From NCBI GenBank assembly GCA_934486875.1, contig CAKSPU010000001.1:101630-165629 (forward strand): a DNA stretch of 64,000 nucleotides. The letters run 5' to 3'. This DNA is from an uncultured Oscillospiraceae bacterium (GTDB lineage: Bacteria; Bacillota; Clostridia; Oscillospirales; Ruminococcaceae). This document shows positions 16,516 to 24,956 of this stretch, piece after piece (the stretch's first letter is position 1; each line of letters starts with the position of its first letter). The notes beneath the pieces were generated by a model, which saw only the letters and a list, made by a program, of their open reading frames with translations, was not told where the DNA came from and did not search any database. The translations under genes and the position numbers were made by a program.

Positions 16516-16773
16516 ATGGCAGATAAAAAATCCGCATCTAACGCAGAAAACAAGACTGCCAAAAAAGCTCAGGCAAAAAAGCCCAATAGGGTTGCGAAGT
16601 ACTTCAAGGATCTCAAGAGCGAATTCAAAAAGGTCGTATGGCCTTCCAAAAAGACCGTTATCAACAATACGGGCGCAGTCCTTGCAGCAATGATCGTAAG
16701 CGGCGTTGCTATATGGGGACTTGATACAGCTTTTGCATATCTTCTGAAGGGACTTCTTTCAATGGCAGGCTGA
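16516..16773 (+). CDS. secE: Preprotein translocase subunit SecE
   Basis: 85 residues. A Lys/Ala-rich N-terminal tail leads to the conserved amphipathic segment KYFKDLKSEFKKVVWPSKK and a single C-terminal membrane helix (about 53-80). SecE clamps SecY in the protein-export channel. It sits between rpmG and nusG, as in most bacteria. Confidence 0.95.
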   Translation: MADKKSASNAENKTAKKAQAKKPNRVAKYFKDLKSEFKKVVWPSKKTVINNTGAVLAAMIVSGVAIWGLDTAFAYLLKGLLSMAG

Positions 16774-16840
16774 GACAGAGGGATATTCCCCCGTCAGAAA
16801 TTAAGGTTTTCACCAAAAATATAAACGGAGGCAAGAGCAT

Positions 16841-17377
16841 ATGTCAGAAGCAGCAAGATGGTACGTTATTCACACCTATTCCGGATATGAAAACAAGGTT
16901 GCTCAGACGATCCTCAAGGTTGTTGAAAACCGCAAGCTTCACGATCTCATTCAGGAAGTCAAGGTACCTACCGAAAAGGCTATGGAAAAGAATGACAAAG
17001 ATGTGCTCCGTGAAGTTGAGCGCAAGGTTTTCCCCGGTTATGTGCTGGTGAAAATGATCTTAACCGACGACAGCTGGTACGTTGTCCGCAATACAAGAGG
17101 CGTTACGGGCTTTGTAGGCCCCGGAAGCGAGCCTGTTCCCCTTTCGGAAAAGGAAGTCGCAGCTCTCGGTGTTGACAGAGGCGTTAAGGCAGCCGAAGCT
17201 GATTTCAAGGTCGGAGACAGAGTTCAGATCACAGCAGGTCCTATGGAGGGCTTCACCGGCGAGGTGAAGGGCATAAACACCGAGGACGGCACTGCAGATG
17301 TTTCCGTATCTATGTTCGGACGTGAGACCCTTGCCACACTGGAAATTAGCCAGGTCAAGGCAGCGGACGAATTTTGA
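16841..17377 (+). CDS. nusG: Transcription termination/antitermination factor NusG
   Basis: 178 residues. The N-terminal NGN domain starts ARWYVIHTYSGYENKVA and contains the FPGYVLVKM core; the C-terminal KOW domain has FKVGDRVQITAGPMEGFTGEV. NusG binds RNA polymerase and modulates pausing and Rho or ribosome coupling. A GGAGG lies 9 bases before the ATG. Confidence 0.97.
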   Translation: MSEAARWYVIHTYSGYENKVAQTILKVVENRKLHDLIQEVKVPTEKAMEKNDKDVLREVERKVFPGYVLVKMILTDDSWYVVRNTRGVTGFVGPGSEPVPLSEKEVAALGVDRGVKAAEADFKVGDRVQITAGPMEGFTGEVKGINTEDGTADVSVSMFGRETLATLEISQVKAADEF

Positions 17378-17441
17378 TTCCGAATTTCTAACTATCTCTG
17401 CATTGTGATATGCAGTAACACGATTTATGGAGGTGTGCGTT

Positions 17442-17867
17442 ATGGCACAGAAAGTTGTTGGCTTAATTAAGCTTCAGATCGCAGCAGGTAAGGCTACACC
17501 TGCTCCCCCTGTTGGCCCTGCACTCGGTCAGCACGGTGTAAATATTATGGCATTCACCAAGGAGTTCAACGAGAGAACTAAGAACGATATCGGTCTTATC
17601 ATTCCTGTAGTTATTACAGTATATGCAGACCGTTCCTTCACATTCATCACAAAGACACCCCCTGCAGCCGTTCTTATCAAGAAGGCTATCAACCTTCAGA
17701 GCGGTTCCGGCGTTCCCAACAAGACCAAGGTCGGCAAGATCACCAAGGATCAGATCAGAAAGATCGCCGAGACTAAGATGCCCGATCTTAACGCTTCCAG
17801 CGTTGAGTCCGCTATGAGCATGATCGCAGGTACAGCTCGTTCTATGGGCGTAGAGGTCGTTGATTGA
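17442..17867 (+). CDS. rplK: 50S ribosomal protein L11
   Basis: 141 residues, the standard length. It has the Pro-rich [21 protein letters not shown]-terminal motif and the RNA-binding C-terminal domain ending [15 protein letters not shown]. The ATG at 17442 is preceded by GGAGG; the earlier ATG at 17427 overlaps that site and is not used. L11 forms the GTPase-associated centre of the ribosome. Confidence 0.97.
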   Translation: MAQKVVGLIKLQIAAGKATPAPPVGPALGQHGVNIMAFTKEFNERTKNDIGLIIPVVITVYADRSFTFITKTPPAAVLIKKAINLQSGSGVPNKTKVGKITKDQIRKIAETKMPDLNASSVESAMSMIAGTARSMGVEVVD

Positions 17868-17876
17868 TCGAATTAC

Positions 17877-17941
17877 GCATAAGTGGGAGGATCTAAAGCT
17901 TCCGCAGCTCCCCATATGAATTATGCAGGGAGTAATTACCA
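17877..17941 (+). promoter_or_regulatory. Likely L1-binding autoregulatory RNA element before rplA
   Basis: Between rplK and rplA the RNA can fold with an outer helix GCATAA / TTATGC (17877-17882 with 17921-17926) and an inner helix GGGAG / CTCCC (17885-17889 with 17908-17912), joined by an asymmetric internal loop containing GTGGGAGG, with TACCAC further on. L1 is known to repress its own operon through such a structure that mimics its rRNA site. Confidence 0.55.
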
Positions 17942-17961
17942 CTATTAGGAGGAAAATAATA

Positions 17962-18657
17962 ATGAAACACGGTAAGAAATATATCGAAAGCGCAAAGCTT
18001 GTTGACAGCAATAAGCTTTATGAAACAACCGAGGCTCTCGACCTTGCCTGCAAGACTGCAAAGGCTAAGTTTGACGAGACCGTTGAAGTTCACGTTCGTC
18101 TCGGCGTTGACTCCCGTCACGCTGACCAGCAGGTAAGAGGCGCAGTTGTTCTTCCCAACGGTACAGGTAAGAACGTAAGAGTTTGCGTATTCTGCAAGGA
18201 AGACAAGATGGAGGCTGCAAAGGCAGCAGGCGCTGAGTTCGTAGGCGCTCAGGATCTCGTTGACAAGATCCTCAAGGAAAACTGGATGGATTTCGACGTA
18301 GTAATTGCGTCCCCCGATATGATGGGTCTCGTAGGCCGTCTCGGTAAGGTTCTCGGTCCCCGTGGACTTATGCCTAACCCCAAGGCAGGAACAGTTGCTC
18401 CTGACGTTGCCAAGGCTGTAACAGAGGCTAAGGCAGGTAAGATCGAGTACCGTCTCGACAAGACCAACATCATTCACTGCCCCATCGGAAAGATCTCCTT
18501 CGGTGCAGAAAAGCTTTCCGAGAACTTTGAGACTCTTCTCGAAGCTATCGTTAAGGCTAAGCCCGCAGCAGCTAAGGGTACTTACATCAAGTCCTGCACA
18601 GTTGCTTCCACAATGGGCGTTGGTATCCCCGTTTCCACTTCCAAGTACGGTGTATAA
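17962..18657 (+). CDS. rplA: 50S ribosomal protein L1
   Basis: 231 residues, the usual length, with the conserved [21 protein letters not shown] segment and the C-terminal [24 protein letters not shown]. The ATG at 17962 has TAGGAGG upstream; the longer frame from 17923 runs through the regulatory RNA region. L1 forms the mobile stalk at the E site and represses its operon. Unusually, a terminator rather than rplJ follows. Confidence 0.97.
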   Translation: MKHGKKYIESAKLVDSNKLYETTEALDLACKTAKAKFDETVEVHVRLGVDSRHADQQVRGAVVLPNGTGKNVRVCVFCKEDKMEAAKAAGAEFVGAQDLVDKILKENWMDFDVVIASPDMMGLVGRLGKVLGPRGLMPNPKAGTVAPDVAKAVTEAKAGKIEYRLDKTNIIHCPIGKISFGAEKLSENFETLLEAIVKAKPAAAKGTYIKSCTVASTMGVGIPVSTSKYGV

Positions 18658-18676
18658 TTAATATACAGGATATCTC

Positions 18677-18708
18677 AAAGGACGGTTCATATGAGCCGTC
18701 CTTTTTTT
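18677..18708 (+). terminator. Terminator after rplA
   Basis: A near-perfect stem-loop with arms AAAGGACGG / CCGTCCTTT followed by a T run, 20 bases after the rplA stop. Confidence 0.9.
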
Positions 18709-18717
18709 GCAGATGCA

Positions 18718-18752
18718 CAAAAATGCCCGCCACCTGAAAAGGTGACGGGCAT
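18718..18752 (-). terminator. Terminator after the cytidylate-kinase-like gene
   Basis: On the minus strand: a GC-rich stem ATGCCCGTCACCT with its near complement, followed by TTTTTGT. Confidence 0.85.
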
Positions 18753-18763
18753 ACTTATAATTT

Positions 18764-19375
18764 TTACTTTTTTCTTGATTTGATATAAAAATCAATAAGG
18801 TCTGCGGCAGCCTCAAAGGAGATATTGTCGCTTCTGATGCAAAGCTCGTAGCTGTCGGAAGAGCCCCACTTTGTGTCAGCGTGGTAGTTGTGGTAAGAAG
18901 CCCTTGCCTTGTCAACTCTTGCAAGCTTTGCCAGAGCGTCTTTCTCGGAAATTTTATCCATTTCCATTACACGGGCAGCTCTGAACTCCTTGGAAGCATT
19001 GACGAACACGCTTACAACATCATAATCATCTTTGAGGATATAATCCGCACAGCGTCCGACTATAACGCAGGGACCCTTTGCTGCGGCAGCCTTAACGGCG
19101 TTTATCTGAGCTTCATATGCCACAAGCTCAATGGGCTTGCCCATATAAAAACCGCCCTGCTGTGCATTCATAACGAGGGAATAGAGCAGGCTGGCTGTGG
19201 GGGTTTCCTCGAAATTCTCCATAAATTTATCGCACAGACCGCTCTGCTTTGCGGCTTCTGTGATGAGCTCTTTATCGTAAAAGGGGAGACCGAGCTTTTC
19301 AGCCAGGGTCTTGCCGATTATTCTTCCGCCGCTTCCGCAGCGTCTGCCGATCGTGATTATCTGTGTTTTTTCCAT
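18764..19375 (-). CDS. Cytidylate kinase-like family protein
   Basis: 203 residues. The P-loop is atypical (GRRCGSGGRIIGKTLAEKL), followed by LPFYDKEL and the VGRCADYIL segment of the cytidylate-kinase-like family (PF13189). These proteins are common in gut Clostridia, often as several copies, and are thought to phosphorylate a nucleoside monophosphate or a related small molecule; the substrate is not established. The ATG at 19375 has GGAGG at good spacing; the frame is open to 19399. It has its own promoter and terminator. Confidence 0.88.
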   Translation of the reverse strand: MEKTQIITIGRRCGSGGRIIGKTLAEKLGLPFYDKELITEAAKQSGLCDKFMENFEETPTASLLYSLVMNAQQGGFYMGKPIELVAYEAQINAVKAAAAKGPCVIVGRCADYILKDDYDVVSVFVNASKEFRAARVMEMDKISEKDALAKLARVDKARASYHNYHADTKWGSSDSYELCIRSDNISFEAAADLIDFYIKSRKK

Positions 19376-19419
19376 AACATATGCCTCCTCCCGATACATT
19401 AACGGGTTTTGATGAAATT

Positions 19420-19448
19420 ATTATATCACATTGCACTAAAAAAAGCAA
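19420..19448 (-). promoter_or_regulatory. Promoter of the cytidylate-kinase-like gene
   Basis: On the minus strand: TTGCTT, 17 bp, TATAAT. Confidence 0.65.
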
Positions 19449-19484
19449 TAGCAGGAGACATATTTTAGCATAATGCTGATAATA

Positions 19485-20138
19485 TTACTTTCTTTTTATG
19501 GTGATATTGCCAAGAGAAAATCCCGATGAATCGGAAGATGTGTTATAGGTTACGTGAGTGCGGTTGCGGAATTTGTCCATTTTCTCGCTGTCGCTCAGAT
19601 ACCGCATAATTTCGGCAGTGTTCCGTGCATCGGCAAGAGCGCCGTGCTCCGTGCCGTCAAAATAAATGCTCAGGCTGCCGAGAGCGTTTGTAAGACCCAT
19701 AGATTTGTAAAAGCCCATCTGCCGCTGATAAATTTTCTGCAAATCTGTCCAGTGAACGAAAAACATATCGTAGCATTCGTCCTCGGGGAACTTGTAGTCT
19801 ATCTCGTCCAGCATAACGTTCATATCCGTAAGGCTCCAGGAATAAAGGGAATAGGGCTCGTCGCCTATCCAGTCCATAAACCTGTGCATAACTGTATCAA
19901 AATCGCCGCAGGGTTCAAGCTGCTCGTTGGTGATGCCCGTAAGGTGAGATATCTTGTCCTCAACGGCGTTGTAGGCGGGCTTGATGTACTCGTCAAATGC
20001 GGATATCTCCTTCAGACTGTCATCAAGCTTCACCGCACCTATCTCGATTATCTCGCTGCGCATTTTTTCACGTATTTCGGGGATCCTGACGGGGTTGAAC
20101 TCCAGATCGAGTATTATCTTGCTGTGATTTTTCGGCAT
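19485..20138 (-). CDS. DEDDh-type 3'-5' exonuclease
   Basis: 217 residues. The Exo I motif is LDLEFNP (Asp and Glu), the Exo II region contains SLTDMNVMLDEI, and Exo III is HGALADARNTAEI with the diagnostic His and Asp. It resembles the stand-alone exonucleases related to the DNA polymerase III epsilon chain and RNase T. DNA or RNA as substrate cannot be told from sequence. It is 13 bases downstream of the membrane protein gene and likely cotranscribed with it. Confidence 0.88.
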   Translation of the reverse strand: MPKNHSKIILDLEFNPVRIPEIREKMRSEIIEIGAVKLDDSLKEISAFDEYIKPAYNAVEDKISHLTGITNEQLEPCGDFDTVMHRFMDWIGDEPYSLYSWSLTDMNVMLDEIDYKFPEDECYDMFFVHWTDLQKIYQRQMGFYKSMGLTNALGSLSIYFDGTEHGALADARNTAEIMRYLSDSEKMDKFRNRTHVTYNTSSDSSGFSLGNITIKRK

Positions 20139-20151
20139 ATTTCTCAGTCCT

Positions 20152-20829
20152 TTAATTTACTGTGCTGCCCGTAAGCAGAGCGTCGGTCTTATCTTTGAAA
20201 AGCCTTGTGAATATCTTTACGCACACGCCTGTGAACAGAGCGGCTATGACCGTTCCCTCACGTGTGCCGACGATCTTTATATCGAAGAGGAACAATGAAA
20301 GCACCGCTGCGATGACCACGCAGGACACGTCAAACATTATCTTGACATCGCCGAATTTCTTTCCAGAAACATCGGAAACAGCTTTCACGAAAGCTTCCCC
20401 CGAGTTCATAATAACATTTGCCGCAACCGAGAGAAATATTCCGAAGCCCAGAATAACTGTGCCGACGATCACTGTACCGAGCCGTGATATGTAGTCTGAA
20501 ACAGGGATAAGAGCGGCGATACTCATTCCGATGTCGGTGAAAATTCCGAACAGAAATGACAATGGGATCTGCAGAAGCTGAATGGACCGGAAATTTTTTC
20601 TCAGCAGTATTATCTGTCCCGCAATGAGCACGCAGTTCCAGATTATGAGCCAGCTGCCCAGTGACAGGGCATCAAATTTCATACTCATAACGTTTGCCGC
20701 AGAGGATATGGGGGACACGCCCAGCTCTCCACGCTTGGTTACCGCCACGCCCAGCGCCGATATGAACAGGCTGACGATAAACAGCCCATAGCGCTTTGCA
20801 AGCTCCTTTACATTCATTTGGTCATTCAA
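20152..20829 (-). CDS. YczE/YitT-type integral membrane protein
   Basis: About 225 residues with five or six predicted membrane helices (for example LFIVSLFISALGVAV, SWLIIWNCVLIAGQIILL, VIVGTVILGFGIFLSVAANV). The ALGVAVTKRGELGVSPI start is typical of the YczE/YyaS/YitT group, whose transport role is unproven. The only well-spaced Shine-Dalgarno (GAGGTG) fits a TTG start at 20829; an ATG lies at 20817. It follows the epimerase gene after a terminator that may allow partial read-through. Confidence 0.8.
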   Translation of the reverse strand: MNDQMNVKELAKRYGLFIVSLFISALGVAVTKRGELGVSPISSAANVMSMKFDALSLGSWLIIWNCVLIAGQIILLRKNFRSIQLLQIPLSFLFGIFTDIGMSIAALIPVSDYISRLGTVIVGTVILGFGIFLSVAANVIMNSGEAFVKAVSDVSGKKFGDVKIMFDVSCVVIAAVLSLFLFDIKIVGTREGTVIAALFTGVCVKIFTRLFKDKTDALLTGSTVN

Positions 20830-20843
20830 TTCAAAACACCTCG

Positions 20844-20876
20844 AAAAAATGGCGGACAGTCTGAACACTGTCCGCC
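20844..20876 (-). terminator. Terminator after the epimerase gene
   Basis: On the minus strand: a perfect 10-bp stem GGCGGACAGT and complement with a 6-base loop, followed by ATTTTTTC, 7 bases past the stop. Confidence 0.85.
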
Positions 20877-20882
20877 CGATCG

Positions 20883-21830
20883 TTACTTTGTATTGGTAAA
20901 TTTCCATCGGAACGTGGAAATACGCTGCGCCTTTGTGTTATCATAGGAAATATTGCTGCACGCTATGCTCAGATCGTTGTAACGGTAATCAGTCTTGGAT
21001 TCCTTTGAGCCGAATATTGCGGCAACGCCCTTAACAGCATCAGAACCGTAATTTCTCGACATAACAGCACCGATCTTGTGGTCGTTTCTGAGCGTTTCGA
21101 CGATGTCCTTAGCCTGAATGGGCTTGGAGTCGCAGACGTTGTAGATTCCCTGATATGTAATTCCCGAGGGGCAGGTGAGAATGCCGTAGATGAAATCCAC
21201 GATGTTGTAAAGGCAGGTGAAGGTGTATCCGTAGTCGCCGTAGCCGTAAACGAATGCACAGCCGTCCTTGGGGTCATATACCTTTGCCTTGAGGTTATCG
21301 GTGAAGTCCTTTGTATATATAGGGCACACACGCATTATAACTCCCTTGGTTTCAGTTTTTTTCAGAGCGTTTGCAAGAGCCTTTTCCGAGTCGGATTTGA
21401 GCTTTGCATATATTGAGGAGGGCTTTTCAGCCATAGTCTCTCTGATAGGCTCCCTTGTTTTCTGAGGAGCATAGATAAGGTGGGTGCTTATCATTATAAT
21501 GTCCGACAGATTTGCGCTGACAGCCGCCTTGTAGAGGTATTTGTCAACCGCTGCGCTTTCCTTTTCCTCCTCGGAAGAGAGAACAGCGGGGAAATCGTTG
21601 TCAACGGTGCAGGCGAGATGAAGAAGGATATCCACCTTGCTGCCGTTTAAAATGCCCGTTATCTTTTCCTTGTCGGTAATGGGACACTGGATATAGCTGA
21701 GATTGTCGGTTCCGCCGAATGGATCGGGAGCTTTATCCGTAGCTATGACGTTATAACCCTTTGAGAGCAGCATCTCGACCACTGCCTTGCCGATCATACC
21801 TGCGGCGCCGGTTACAAGTATAGTTTTCAT
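20883..21830 (-). CDS. NAD-dependent epimerase/dehydratase family protein
   Basis: 315 residues of the extended short-chain dehydrogenase type. It has the nucleotide-binding GAAGMIGKA motif near the N-terminus and an active-site-like Tyr-x3-Lys in SIYAKLKSD, with MISTHLIY before it supplying the Ser/Thr. These enzymes act on nucleotide sugars or related polyols. The ATG at 21830 follows AAAGGAG. No sugar-metabolism genes adjoin it, so the substrate is open. Confidence 0.85.
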   Translation of the reverse strand: MKTILVTGAAGMIGKAVVEMLLSKGYNVIATDKAPDPFGGTDNLSYIQCPITDKEKITGILNGSKVDILLHLACTVDNDFPAVLSSEEEKESAAVDKYLYKAAVSANLSDIIMISTHLIYAPQKTREPIRETMAEKPSSIYAKLKSDSEKALANALKKTETKGVIMRVCPIYTKDFTDNLKAKVYDPKDGCAFVYGYGDYGYTFTCLYNIVDFIYGILTCPSGITYQGIYNVCDSKPIQAKDIVETLRNDHKIGAVMSRNYGSDAVKGVAAIFGSKESKTDYRYNDLSIACSNISYDNTKAQRISTFRWKFTNTK

Positions 21831-21892
21831 CAAAATTCTCCTTTCCGACGCTTTATTGAAGTGCAGAATTGTACACTTCGATACCTATATTA

Positions 21893-21920
21893 ATTATATC
21901 ACATCAGAGGGAAAAATCAA
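21893..21920 (-). promoter_or_regulatory. Promoter of the epimerase gene
   Basis: On the minus strand: TTGATT, 16 bp, TATAAT. The rest of the 332-base divergent interval (21831-22162) is AT-rich and otherwise shows only the plus-strand promoter. Confidence 0.65.
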
Positions 21921-22055
21921 TAGTAAATTTCAATTCATTTATTAATTTTATACTAACGCAGTGAAAAAAAGACATATAACCTGAAAAATCCTGTAAATTA
22001 TGCATAAGAAAGTAATTTTTGTCATATGACTATTATATTTTTATCAAAAAAGCAA

Positions 22056-22084
22056 TTGACATTTTATGAAAAATGTTATAAAAT
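22056..22084 (+). promoter_or_regulatory. Promoter of the surface protein gene
   Basis: TTGACA, 17 bp, TAAAAT, with a predicted start near 22091 and a leader of about 70 bases. Confidence 0.8.
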
Positions 22085-22162
22085 AAATTATGTAATGCTT
22101 TTCTCCGTATTGATATGACCGAGAGGGGCAATAAGCGTATTATGAAAGGAAAGAATTATAAA

Positions 22163-23017
22163 ATGAATAAGCTTTTCAAAGCTCTGACAGCTTCGGCGGC
22201 GGGGATATTTGCAGCAGGTGCACTCGCATTCACCGCTTTTGCGGAGGATTATGCCTTTGATATTTCCGAGCCTGTTCAGTCCAATGGTGCGTGGGGTCAG
22301 TCCTTTACCTATTACACAGCCAACGATGAGAGTCACCCCGGCAATTTTGACGCTACCTGGATAACCTCCGATTCCGAGGTGGTCGTTGATTATACATATG
22401 AGGGAGAGACAAGCAGGGCTCCTCTGGAGCTTATCTGGCAGACCTGGGACGGTCCCAAGGAAGCAGATCCCGATGTAAAGGGAAAATGGAACAAGATAAG
22501 CCCTTATGAGTATGACGAGACCTCTGCAAGGTTTGCCTACGAGGATATCGTAAATGCATACGGAACCGACGATTTTTCCACTGTATATGCCATCAACGTG
22601 GGTGATGCAGGCGTTAAGCTCACTGTAACAGGCGTGACCATTACAAACTGCGACATTGTTGAAGAAACAGAGACAGAGGCTGAGACTGAGGCTGAAGAGG
22701 AAACCGAGGCAGCCGAGGAAACGGAAGAGACTGATGCAGAGGAAGCTGTCGGAGAGGAAACCGAAGCCGAGACTGAGGAAGAGACAACAGTGACCACTAC
22801 CGAGGCTGAGACCGAAAAGGAGACTACAGCCAAGGAGACTACAGTCAAGGAAACCGAGGCTGTTACCACTGCTGCCACCACCAACATTGCCGACAATGCT
22901 CCCAAGGAGGGCGGCGGCGGAGTTGTCGTTGTCATAATCATTATTGTTGTGGCTGTGGCTGCCGCAGGCGTTGGAGTTTACTTCATCGTAAAGAAGAACA
23001 AGGGCAAGTATTATTGA
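22163..23017 (+). CDS. Membrane-anchored surface protein with carbohydrate-binding-like domain and ETEA linker
   Basis: 284 residues. A signal peptide ends at AFTAFA. A beta-sandwich-like domain (about 25-155) contains APLELIWQTWDGP and SARFAYEDIVNAYGTDDFSTVYAINVGD; this pattern resembles carbohydrate-binding modules of ruminococcal enzymes, but the assignment is tentative. A long Glu/Thr-rich linker follows (about 157-240), with ETEAETEA repeats, then Gly4, a membrane helix (VVVVIIIIVVAVAAAGVGVY) and a basic tail KKNKGK. The domain order fits a protein displayed outside the cell wall. The ATG at 22163 has AAAGGAAAG 9 bases upstream; earlier in-frame ATGs would add a charged leader before the signal peptide. 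Confidence 0.75.
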   Translation: MNKLFKALTASAAGIFAAGALAFTAFAEDYAFDISEPVQSNGAWGQSFTYYTANDESHPGNFDATWITSDSEVVVDYTYEGETSRAPLELIWQTWDGPKEADPDVKGKWNKISPYEYDETSARFAYEDIVNAYGTDDFSTVYAINVGDAGVKLTVTGVTITNCDIVEETETEAETEAEEETEAAEETEETDAEEAVGEETEAETEEETTVTTTEAETEKETTAKETTVKETEAVTTAATTNIADNAPKEGGGGVVVVIIIIVVAVAAAGVGVYFIVKKNKGKYY

Positions 23018-23033
23018 TAAGCATAAATTGAAG

Positions 23034-23068
23034 AGCCGTTCTCGGAATCGGGAACGGCTTATTTTTAT
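23034..23068 (+). terminator. Terminator after the surface protein gene
   Basis: An 11-bp stem (AGCCGTTCTCG and near complement, GAAT loop) followed by TTATTTTTATT; it overlaps the end of the convergent gene. Confidence 0.85.
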
Positions 23069-23610
23069 TCTTCGGTGTTATTAGTATCAGGCTTGCCGGG
23101 TCTCACTCTCTTGCGCTTAAATTCCATTTTGAGCTGACGGGGGAGGAAAAGCTCCATACCGTCAAGGATCTTTTCATTGGGAGTGAAGATAAGGCGGACA
23201 TTTCCCTCGCTCTTATGAACGAAATCAGCATAATAATCCTTGCCGCTGCCGCTTGATGCAAGAACTGTGGTGCCGTCAAAATCGGGGGCTTCGTCAAGTG
23301 TGCCGAAAGCGGTGAAGTCGCCGATAGATGCGCTGAGGAGGCGCTTTCTTTTTCTCTTTCCGATTATCTTGTCGATGTCGATGTCGCCGTTGGTGAGGAT
23401 ATATTCGTATTCAGCGTCAATGCCCGTCATAAGGTAATATGCGCCGTAGAACACGCCTGCGATGATGAGAATGCTCATAGGGAAGAATATGAACCACAGT
23501 GCTCCTGCGGCGAGTATTGCGGCTGCAAGACCTATTCCTATCCTTTTGGCTGTGTCCGCACCTGTGGGGGCTTTTGTCACGAGACATTCAGCGTAAAAAT
23601 CATTGTTCAT
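23065..23610 (-). CDS. Small membrane protein of unknown function
   Basis: 181 residues. Two close hydrophobic segments (about 24-40 and 43-61) separated by a short turn are followed by a soluble region with YEYILTNGDIDIDKIIGKRKRKRLLSAS, which looks like a membrane-proximal PH-like fold, and a basic C-terminus. I do not recognise the family with confidence; DUF6106 is a possibility. It has its own promoter. Confidence 0.65.
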   Translation of the reverse strand: MNNDFYAECLVTKAPTGADTAKRIGIGLAAAILAAGALWFIFFPMSILIIAGVFYGAYYLMTGIDAEYEYILTNGDIDIDKIIGKRKRKRLLSASIGDFTAFGTLDEAPDFDGTTVLASSGSGKDYYADFVHKSEGNVRLIFTPNEKILDGMELFLPRQLKMEFKRKRVRPGKPDTNNTEE

Positions 23611-23648
23611 TTTTATTTTTTCGTCCTTTCAGTTAATGCTTTTTATAA

Positions 23649-23677
23649 ATTATACCACACCCAAGGGCTTTTTTCAA
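23649..23677 (-). promoter_or_regulatory. Promoter of the small membrane protein gene
   Basis: On the minus strand: TTGAAA, 17 bp, TATAAT. Confidence 0.75.
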
Positions 23678-23748
23678 GCAAATTATATAAACAGTGTAAG
23701 TTTCATCTGATTATCACCTAATCTTAAAACATATGTGCCGATAAGAGC

Positions 23749-23784
23749 ATAAAGAAAAACCCGAAAGAGAATAACGCTTTCGGG
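23749..23784 (-). terminator. Terminator of the fatty acid synthesis operon
   Basis: On the minus strand: stem CCCGAAAG / CTTTCGGG with a 9-base loop followed by TTTTTCTTT, 22 bases past the acpP stop. Confidence 0.88.
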
Positions 23785-23805
23785 CAGACTCTTTATCAGT
23801 ATATC

Positions 23806-24033
23806 TTACTGATTGTCCTCGATGTACTTAACGATATCGCCGACAGTCTTGATGTCCTTAACTGCTTCGTCGGGGATCTCTACATCAAATTCTTCTTCGA
23901 GAGACATAACGAGGTCTACTACGTCGAGAGAATCAGCGCCCAGATCGTCCTGAATGTTAGCCTCAGCGACTACCTTCTCAGCGTCAACGTCGAGCTGCTC
24001 TGCAACGAGCTCCTTAACCTTATCGAATACCAT
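23806..24033 (-). CDS. acpP: Acyl carrier protein
   Basis: 75 residues, acidic, with the phosphopantetheine attachment Ser in DDLGADSLDVVDLVM. It carries the growing acyl chain through all the Fab enzymes encoded upstream. AAGGAGG precedes the ATG. It is the last gene of the operon, 68 bases after accA, and appears to have an additional promoter of its own, fitting the high ACP demand of the cell. Confidence 0.97.
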   Translation of the reverse strand: MVFDKVKELVAEQLDVDAEKVVAEANIQDDLGADSLDVVDLVMSLEEEFDVEIPDEAVKDIKTVGDIVKYIEDNQ

Positions 24034-24051
24034 TGTGTTTTCCTCCTTGTG

Positions 24052-24060
24052 ATTATATCA
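24052..24060 (-). promoter_or_regulatory. Internal extended -10 promoter for acpP
   Basis: On the minus strand: TGATATAAT, an extended -10 element; no good -35 box is seen upstream. It would give a separate acpP transcript. Confidence 0.45.
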
Positions 24061-24101
24061 TAAAGACTAATTGTCCTTACTTAAGTGATTTTGAAGCGGA
24101 A

Positions 24102-24956
24102 TTACTCCTCATCGGGAGCCGTGTCAGACACGCCCTCTGAGAATACGCCGATTTTTCTAAATTTATTATATCGTTCATTCAGCAAAACGTCAATATCTTT
24201 TTTCATTTTACTGTTCAGCGATTTTACCAAAAAATCAGAGATATTTTCGGCAGTGGTTTCCGCATCGTTGTGCGCACCGCCCTCAGGCTCCGAAATAATG
24301 GCATCAGCAATGCCCAGCTCCACTGCATCGGTGGCTGTGACACGCATTATATTGCAGGCTTCACGCTCCTTTGAAGCGTCTTTCCAAAGGATAGAAGCAA
24401 AGCCTCTCGGGGAGATAACGGAGTATATCGCATTTTCAAGCATTGCCAGCTCATCGCATACGCCGAGAGCAAGAGCTCCGCCGCTGCCGCCCTCGCCGAG
24501 CACAACGGAAATAACGGGAGTCTTGAGCACCATAAATTCCGCAAGATTTCGTGCGATAGCTTCGCCCTGTCCACGCTTTTCCGCAGCCACTCCGCAGAAT
24601 GCACCCGGAGTATCGATAAAGCAGATAACGGGGCGGTGGAATTTTTCAGCCTGATGTGCAAGTCTCAGAGCCTTGCGGTATCCCTCGGGGTGTGGCATAG
24701 CAAAGTTTGATGCCTTGTTTTCAAAGATATCTCTGCCCTTGACCTCAGCGATAACGGTAACGGGGATATTTCCCAGCCTGCCTATGCCGCCGAGAATTGC
24801 GCCGTCGTCACCGAAGAGACGGTCGCCGTGGAGCTCGTAGAAATCGTTGAATATAAGAGGAAGATAGTCCCTGATAGTGGGACGGTTTTTGTTCCTGATT
24901 ATTTCAAGGCGCTCAAAGGGGGTGATGCCGCCGTTTTCGATAATTTCTTCAGACAC
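24102..24956 (-). CDS. accA: Acetyl-CoA carboxylase carboxyltransferase subunit alpha
   Basis: 284 residues. It contains the crotonase-like carboxyltransferase signatures GDRLFGDDGAILGGIGRL, FIDTPGAFCGVAAEKRGQGEAIARNL and VLGEGGSGGALALGVCD. With AccD it transfers the carboxyl group from biotin to acetyl-CoA, making malonyl-CoA. The GTG start overlaps the accD stop by 8 bases, indicating translational coupling and equal stoichiometry. Confidence 0.95.
   Translation of the reverse strand: MSEEIIENGGITPFERLEIIRNKNRPTIRDYLPLIFNDFYELHGDRLFGDDGAILGGIGRLGNIPVTVIAEVKGRDIFENKASNFAMPHPEGYRKALRLAHQAEKFHRPVICFIDTPGAFCGVAAEKRGQGEAIARNLAEFMVLKTPVISVVLGEGGSGGALALGVCDELAMLENAIYSVISPRGFASILWKDASKEREACNIMRVTATDAVELGIADAIISEPEGGAHNDAETTAENISDFLVKSLNSKMKKDIDVLLNERYNKFRKIGVFSEGVSDTAPDEE

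Noticed and set aside
22537-22941. Val/Ser-rich frame of 134 codons on the minus strand
   Set aside because: It is the complement of the Glu/Thr linker of the surface protein and is not gene-like.
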